From Pseudomonadota bacterium (GTDB taxonomy: Bacteria; Pseudomonadota; Alphaproteobacteria; Rhizobiales; Devosiaceae): a DNA stretch of 16,978 bases. A model generated the notes under the pieces. That model made no database searches, had not been told where the DNA came from, and saw only the letters and a list, made by a program, of their open reading frames with translations. The translations under genes and the position numbers were made by a program. Shown one piece after another: positions 12,919-16,978 of this stretch. The stretch lies in the NCBI GenBank assembly GCA_023433985.1, contig JAEYTN010000446.1:1-16978 (forward strand), read 5' to 3'. Position 1 is the stretch's first letter, and every line of letters starts with the position of its first letter.

Positions 12919-14553
12919 TTGGCTCATTCGCTGCGATTCGTCGCCCGCCGAGCGCTATGGTCGATCGCCGACCATTTCGTCACCAATCCTGCCATCCGCT
13001 GGACGTGGACCGGGCCCTCGAGCGACGAAATCCAGGGCGGGTTGCCCGAGTTCCGGCCCACCGACCGGGAGACAGTGCTGGAGATGATGCAGGGCCGCTA
13101 CCTGCTGTCATCCAAGCTGGTCGACACGCATGGCGTCTCGCCGTTCTCGGTCGAGGTGGATCACGAGGACTGGCAGGACGACCTGCAGGCCTTTGCCTGG
13201 CTCAGGCATTTCCGCGACGCGCGCACCGACGAGGAGCGCCGCTTCGCCCGCACCCTGGCGCTCGACTGGATCGGCCGCGAGGGCAGCTTCGACCGCAGCA
13301 CCTGGGCGCTGTCGCTGGCGGCCCGGCGGGTGCTCAACTGGCTGCGGCACTACAACATCCTGATGGAAGGGGCGACGCTGGAGCAATCGCAGCAGATCGC
13401 GCGCTCGCTCTCCACCCAGATCTCGTCGCTGAAGCTGCGCGGCTCGCTCGCCACCGATCCGGTGGATGCGTTGCTGGTGGCGCTCGCCCTGTGTGGCGTG
13501 GCGCTCTGCGCCGACCGGCCCGATGCCGAGGTGATCGGCCGCATCCGCCGCGCCGAACGGCTGATCGAGCAGCAGATCGATGAGGATGGCCTGCATCGGA
13601 GCCGCTCGGCCAAGGTGCAGGTGCAGATCCTGATCGAGCTCATCACCATCCGGCAGGCGCTGCGCCGCGACTACGAGCAGTACGCGACCGAGTTCAGCGA
13701 CATGGCAGAGGCGATGCAGCGCTCGCTCGATGCGATCTCGCTGGGTACCGGCGAGCCGGGCTATTTCAACGGCACCGGGCAGATGCCGCACGACCTGATC
13801 GTCGCCGTGCAGGCGCAGAGCGCCGCGCGCGCCCGACAGACGGGTACCGCCGGGGGCTATGGCCGGCTGGTCGCCGGGCGCTCCATCGTGGTCGCGGACT
13901 CCGGCCTCGTGCCGGATCCCGAATATGCGCAGCACGCACATGCGAGCGCACTTGCCTTCGAATTCAGCCACGGCCGCGACCTGGTGGTGGGCAATTGCGG
14001 GCCCGCACCACCGGGCTACGAGGACGGGCTGCTGTTCCGGCAGGGCATCGCCCATTCGGCTCCCACGATCAACGCGCTCTCTTCGGCCGCCATCCCGACG
14101 TCCGGCCCGATGGCGGGGCGGCTGGTGCAGGTGGGCAAGCCCAACGCGATCGAGGCGCACCCCAGCGACGACAGCCTGGTGCTCAGCTGCCACGGTTACC
14201 TCGAGCGTTTCGGCGTCAGTATCGAGCGGCACCTGACGCTGCTGCCCGAAGGCATGAGTCTGGTGGGGCAGGATCGCTTTGTCCGGCATCGGCATCGCGT
14301 TTCGGGCGGTGCGGCGATCCGCTTCCACCTCGCGCACCAGACCGAGGTGCAGGTGACCGACGACCTGGTGCGGCTGAGGCTCAACTCGGGGGCGATCTGG
14401 ACCTTCCTGTGGGAGGGCGCGGAGCTCAGGATCGAGGACAGCGTGCGGCAGTCGGCCTATTTCGGCTTCCACCGCACCAAACAGCTGGTGCTCGAGACGC
14501 TGGTGGCGGACGCCAACGAGGTCAGCTGGATCTTCACGCTCGAATCCGAGTGA
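12919..14553 (+). CDS. Heparinase II/III-like protein
   Basis: The protein has 544 residues if it starts at TTG 12919, which follows GAGGGCG at good spacing. GTG codons at 12868 and 12898 are in frame but have weaker upstream sequence and add unrelated residues. Residues 30-280 are alpha-helical, consistent with the alpha/alpha toroid of polysaccharide lyases (WQDDLQAFAWLRHF, STWALSLAARRVLNWLRHYN). Residues 290-540 form a beta-rich C-terminal domain (YGRLVAGRSIVVADSGLVPD, ALAFEFSHGRDLVVGNCG, HPSDDSLVLSCHGYLERFGV). No signal peptide is evident, so secretion is not supported. The family includes heparin and alginate lyases, but members in this conserved rsmB-purH position of Hyphomicrobiales have no known substrate, and lyase activity should not be assumed. 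It probably belongs to the htpX-rsmB transcript. Confidence 0.82.
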   Translation: MAHSLRFVARRALWSIADHFVTNPAIRWTWTGPSSDEIQGGLPEFRPTDRETVLEMMQGRYLLSSKLVDTHGVSPFSVEVDHEDWQDDLQAFAWLRHFRDARTDEERRFARTLALDWIGREGSFDRSTWALSLAARRVLNWLRHYNILMEGATLEQSQQIARSLSTQISSLKLRGSLATDPVDALLVALALCGVALCADRPDAEVIGRIRRAERLIEQQIDEDGLHRSRSAKVQVQILIELITIRQALRRDYEQYATEFSDMAEAMQRSLDAISLGTGEPGYFNGTGQMPHDLIVAVQAQSAARARQTGTAGGYGRLVAGRSIVVADSGLVPDPEYAQHAHASALAFEFSHGRDLVVGNCGPAPPGYEDGLLFRQGIAHSAPTINALSSAAIPTSGPMAGRLVQVGKPNAIEAHPSDDSLVLSCHGYLERFGVSIERHLTLLPEGMSLVGQDRFVRHRHRVSGGAAIRFHLAHQTEVQVTDDLVRLRLNSGAIWTFLWEGAELRIEDSVRQSAYFGFHRTKQLVLETLVADANEVSWIFTLESE

Positions 14554-14592
14554 GCGGGTTCCCAAGCACCGGCATTTCTGCAATAAGGCCGC

Positions 14593-14664
14593 CGTTCGCG
14601 CGACTGGCGAGATAAGATGGGACACCATCGGGGAACGCGAACGTGATGTGCCGCTCGCCTGGGC
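14593..14664 (+). promoter_or_regulatory. ZTP/ZMP (pfl motif) riboswitch upstream of purH
   Basis: The conserved pfl elements appear in order: GCGCGACTGGCGAG, GGGACACCATCGGGGAACGC and CCGCTCGCCTGGGC. P1 is a perfect 8-bp helix, CGTTCGCG (14593-14600) with CGCGAACG (14636-14643). P2 is GATGG (14616-14620) with CCATC (14625-14629) around GACA. The hallmark pseudoknot pairs GGCGAG (14606-14611) with CTCGCC (14654-14659). This RNA senses ZTP/ZMP (AICAR nucleotides), which build up when 10-formyl-tetrahydrofolate is scarce, and turns on purine or folate genes. Since purH consumes AICAR, the regulatory logic fits. Confidence 0.9.
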
Positions 14665-14700
14665 CCCTCTTTCGAACCTCATTCGAACCAGTCGGAGCCC
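14661..14700 (+). promoter_or_regulatory. Probable expression platform: Shine-Dalgarno sequestering helix of the ZTP riboswitch
   Basis: GGGCCCC (14661-14667), which begins within the conserved 3' end of the aptamer, can pair with GGAGCCC (14694-14700) at six of seven positions. GGAG is the Shine-Dalgarno sequence of purH, 5 bases before ATG 14703. Ligand binding would engage the GGGC and free the GGAG, an ON switch at translation. No terminator T-run is present, which supports translational control. Confidence 0.5.
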
Positions 14701-14702
14701 TC

Positions 14703-16289
14703 ATGCCCAACACCATCGTTCCCATCCAACGTGCCCTTCTCAGTGTCTTCGACAAGACGGGCATCGCCGAGTTCGCCAAGGCGCTGGCCGGGCTGGGTGT
14801 CGACCTGGTTTCGACGGGCGGTACGTCGAAGCTGATCGCCTCGACCGGCGCGGCGGTGCGCGACATCTCGGACCTCACCGGTTTTCCCGAGATGATGGAC
14901 GGGCGGGTGAAGACGCTGCACCCCAAGGTGCATGGCGGCCTGCTGGCGGTGCGCGACAACCCGGGCCACAAGGCCTCGATGGATGAGCACGGGATCGGTG
15001 CGATCGACCTGGTGGTGGTCAACCTCTATCCGTTCGAAGAGACGATCGCGAAGGGCGCCTCCTACGAGGAAACGATCGAGAATATCGACATCGGCGGGCC
15101 GGCGATGATCCGCTCGGCGGCCAAGAACCATGCCTACACGACGGTGATCGTCGATCCCAACGACTACGAGCAGGTGCTGGAGCATATCCGCCAGTCCGGC
15201 GGCGTACCCTACGAGCTGCGCCAGAAGCTGGCGGCCAAGGCCTATGCGCGGACGGCGGCCTATGACTCGGTGATTTCGGGCTGGTTCGCGAAGACGCTCG
15301 ACTATCCCGACATGCCCTATCGGTCGTTCGCCGGGCGGCTCAAGGAGGTGATGCGCTATGGCGAGAACCCGCACCAGTGGGCCGCCTTCTATGCCACCGG
15401 CGAGCAGCGGCCGGGGGTCGCCACGGCGCGGCAGGTGCAGGGCAAGGCGCTGAGCTACAACAACCTCAACGACACCGATGCGGCGTTCGAGCTGGTGAGC
15501 GAGTTTCCGGCCGAGACGCCGGCGGTCGCCATCATCAAGCACGCCAACCCGTGCGGCTTTGCCACGGCGGGATCGCTGATCGACGCCTATCGGCTGGCAC
15601 TCCGTACCGACCCGGTGTCGGCCTTCGGCGGGATCGTGGCGCTCAACGGCGTGATCGACGAGGCGACGGCGGTCGAGATCGTGAAAGTGTTCACCGAGGT
15701 GATCGTGGCGCCCGACGCCACCGAGGCGGCGATCCGGATCATCGCCGCCAAGAAGAACCTGCGGCTATTGCTAACGGGGGCGCTGGCCGACCCGAAGGCG
15801 GATGGGCTGACGGTCAGGTCGCTGGCGGGCGGGCTGCTGGTACAGGGCCGTGACAACCGCAACGTGGACGACACCGAGTTCAAGGTGGTGACGAAGAAGC
15901 AGCCGACCGAGGCGGAGCTCAGCGACCTGAAGATCGCGATGAAGGTGGCCAAGCACGTCAAATCGAACGCCATCGTCTACGTGAAGGATGGGGCCACGGT
16001 CGGTGTCGGCGCCGGGCAGATGAGCCGGCTCGATTCCTCGCGCGTCGCGCATCGCAAGGCGATCGATGCGGCGGAAGCCGCCGGCATCGAGGGGGCGCTG
16101 ACCAAGGGCTCGGTGGTGGCGTCCGACGCGTTCTTCCCGTTCCCCGACGGCATGCTGGCGGCGGTAGAAGCCGGCGCGACGGCGGTGATCCAGCCGGGCG
16201 GCTCGCTCAACGACCAGGCGGTGATCGACGCGGCGGACGAAGCCGGCATCGCCATGGTGCTGACCGGAATGCGGCACTTCCGGCACTAA
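14703..16289 (+). CDS. purH: Bifunctional AICAR transformylase / IMP cyclohydrolase PurH
   Basis: The product has 528 residues, normal for PurH. ATG 14703 is chosen because it follows GGAG and the protein then begins [20 protein letters not shown]. The in-frame ATG at 14643 lies inside the riboswitch. Residues 1-200 are the MGS-like IMP cyclohydrolase domain ([52 protein letters not shown]). Residues 205-528 are the AICAR transformylase domain with YGENPHQ, the catalytic lysine-histidine in [12 protein letters not shown] (Lys279, His280), and a C-terminus typical of the family ([31 protein letters not shown]). It performs the last two steps of IMP synthesis, using 10-formyl-tetrahydrofolate. 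Confidence 0.98.
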   Translation: MPNTIVPIQRALLSVFDKTGIAEFAKALAGLGVDLVSTGGTSKLIASTGAAVRDISDLTGFPEMMDGRVKTLHPKVHGGLLAVRDNPGHKASMDEHGIGAIDLVVVNLYPFEETIAKGASYEETIENIDIGGPAMIRSAAKNHAYTTVIVDPNDYEQVLEHIRQSGGVPYELRQKLAAKAYARTAAYDSVISGWFAKTLDYPDMPYRSFAGRLKEVMRYGENPHQWAAFYATGEQRPGVATARQVQGKALSYNNLNDTDAAFELVSEFPAETPAVAIIKHANPCGFATAGSLIDAYRLALRTDPVSAFGGIVALNGVIDEATAVEIVKVFTEVIVAPDATEAAIRIIAAKKNLRLLLTGALADPKADGLTVRSLAGGLLVQGRDNRNVDDTEFKVVTKKQPTEAELSDLKIAMKVAKHVKSNAIVYVKDGATVGVGAGQMSRLDSSRVAHRKAIDAAEAAGIEGALTKGSVVASDAFFPFPDGMLAAVEAGATAVIQPGGSLNDQAVIDAADEAGIAMVLTGMRHFRH

Positions 16290-16291
16290 GC

Positions 16292-16978
16292 TCAAGCGCT
16301 CCTCGCCAGGTCGCTCAGCAGGCCGGCCGCTACGCTCAACCGCGAGACGGTCATTTCGCCCTCGGTGAGGTCGCGGACGGCGGTGGCGGTGCGGGTGATC
16401 GCTTCGGGGCGGCTGTTGCGCCAGCTCTCGAGGCGACCGGCGATGTCACCGTTGCCGAATCCGAGCACGTCGGCAGTGAGGTCGCGCTGGGCGCGGGAGA
16501 GGTTGGCGAGGGCGCGGTCGAGGGCCATGCGGTCGAAGCGGTCGGCGAGCACGATGGCGTTACCCTCCTCGATGACGCGGCCGAGGCCGAAGGCTTCGAG
16601 CACGCCGAAGAACGCCGTGGCGGCCTGGGGCACGGTGGCCCCGGTCTTTTCGGCGACGAGCACGATATCGGTCGCGAGCCCGAGCACCGGCAGCTCGGCA
16701 AAGCGGCGGGCGAGGTCGCGGTTGATGCCGGCGGCTTCGAGCCGTTCTGTCTGCTCGGCAATGTGGCGTTCGAGCCAGGGGCCGACGAGGCTGCCGAGCA
16801 GCAGTGCCGTATCGGCGACGCCGGCGCTGTAGCGCTCGATCAGCGGCGACAGGCCGCCCTCGAAACTGCTGTTGCGCAGGAACCAGAGCGACTGGCGGCG
16901 CAGCAGCGCCTGCACTTCGGCATAGAGCATCAACTGGGTGCGGCCGGGGACGAGGCCGTCGAGCGCGTCGATCTCGCG
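16292..16978 (-). CDS. NAD-specific glutamate dehydrogenase, large (GDH2) type, C-terminal fragment
   Basis: The frame is open from the window edge to TGA at 16294-16292, giving the last 228 residues. It contains LDGLVPGRTQLMLYAEVQAL, then RQSLWFLRN, IERYSAGVADTALLL, ATDIVLVAEKTGA and a run of helices. This matches the helical C-terminal end of the bacterial NAD-dependent glutamate dehydrogenase of about 1,600 residues (GdhB/GdhZ type). There, TRWFLRN-like and DIVxVA motifs recur beyond the catalytic core. The enzyme deaminates glutamate to 2-oxoglutarate and is mostly catabolic. The catalytic domain lies outside the window. The stop lies 2 bp from the purH stop in convergent orientation. Identification rests on family resemblance of the C-terminal part only. 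Confidence 0.85.
   Translation of the reverse strand, partial: REIDALDGLVPGRTQLMLYAEVQALLRRQSLWFLRNSSFEGGLSPLIERYSAGVADTALLLGSLVGPWLERHIAEQTERLEAAGINRDLARRFAELPVLGLATDIVLVAEKTGATVPQAATAFFGVLEAFGLGRVIEEGNAIVLADRFDRMALDRALANLSRAQRDLTADVLGFGNGDIAGRLESWRNSRPEAITRTATAVRDLTEGEMTVSRLSVAAGLLSDLARSA

Noticed and set aside
13108..14682. 524-codon minus-strand frame opposite the heparinase-like gene
   Set aside because: It is an antisense shadow with Arg/His/Gln-rich composition, and it also crosses the riboswitch.
14643..14702. N-terminal extension of PurH from ATG 14643
   Set aside because: This segment includes the 3' part of the riboswitch aptamer. The family start and RBS lie at 14703.
1..16978. 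CRISPR arrays, insertion sequences, integrases, long direct repeats
   Set aside because: No regularly spaced repeats, transposase motifs or flanking duplications were seen on reading either strand.

Overview
The window is GC-rich chromosomal DNA of an alphaproteobacterium. The order Hyphomicrobiales is likely, and a Devosia-like genus is my best guess. Pointers are the DUF1674 / htpX / rsmB / heparinase-like / purH block, the thioredoxin-TPR / LON-domain / UPF0434 trio, a very large type NAD-glutamate dehydrogenase (C-terminus only), and a ZTP-type riboswitch before purH. Genus-level assignment is inference. No phage, insertion sequence or CRISPR array was seen. Apart from the first 2.6 kb and the hicBA pair, the gene content is housekeeping.

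Layout. (1) 1-2631, minus strand: a translationally coupled three-gene operon of membrane proteins. These are a four-TM protein with long cytoplasmic coiled coils, a single-TM protein with a vWA-like extracytoplasmic domain, and a multi-TM protein cut by the window edge. I recognise no characterised system here, and this is the best candidate for something undescribed. (2) 2795-3718: an EamA/DMT permease, followed by a convergent 33-residue single-TM protein with a strong ribosome binding site. (3) 3978-4386: a hicB-hicA toxin-antitoxin pair whose hicA has an apparent frameshift at its last few codons. It is followed by a shared hairpin terminator and a minus-strand tRNA-Gly(GCC) with its own promoter. 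(4) 4708-6601: a thioredoxin-TPR chaperone (CnoX type), a LON substrate-binding-domain protein and a UPF0434/Trm112-like protein, in one operon. They converge on a UbiH-family hydroxylase.

(5) 8012-9948: the nitrogen-sensing pair glnK-amtB, preceded by two tandem NtrC-like sites and a sigma-54-like promoter. Downstream, a 294-bp convergent intergenic region is packed with inverted repeats and could encode a structured RNA. (6) 10243-10437, minus: a DUF1674 / SDHAF4-like succinate dehydrogenase assembly factor. Divergent from it lies htpX, with a heat-shock (RpoH-like) promoter in front. htpX is followed by rsmB and a heparinase II/III-like protein. (7) purH, preceded by a ZTP/ZMP riboswitch whose structure can be drawn from the sequence, converges with 2 bp spacing on the 3' end of NAD-glutamate dehydrogenase.

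Functional themes are nitrogen status (GlnK/AmtB, glutamate dehydrogenase), purine and one-carbon status (ZTP riboswitch and PurH), envelope and protein quality control (HtpX, CnoX), respiration (UbiH-like, SDH assembly) and RNA modification (RsmB). Several genes appear to use TTG or GTG starts (UPF0434, rsmB, heparinase, hicA, probably the permease), so naive longest-ATG calls would misplace many N-termini.
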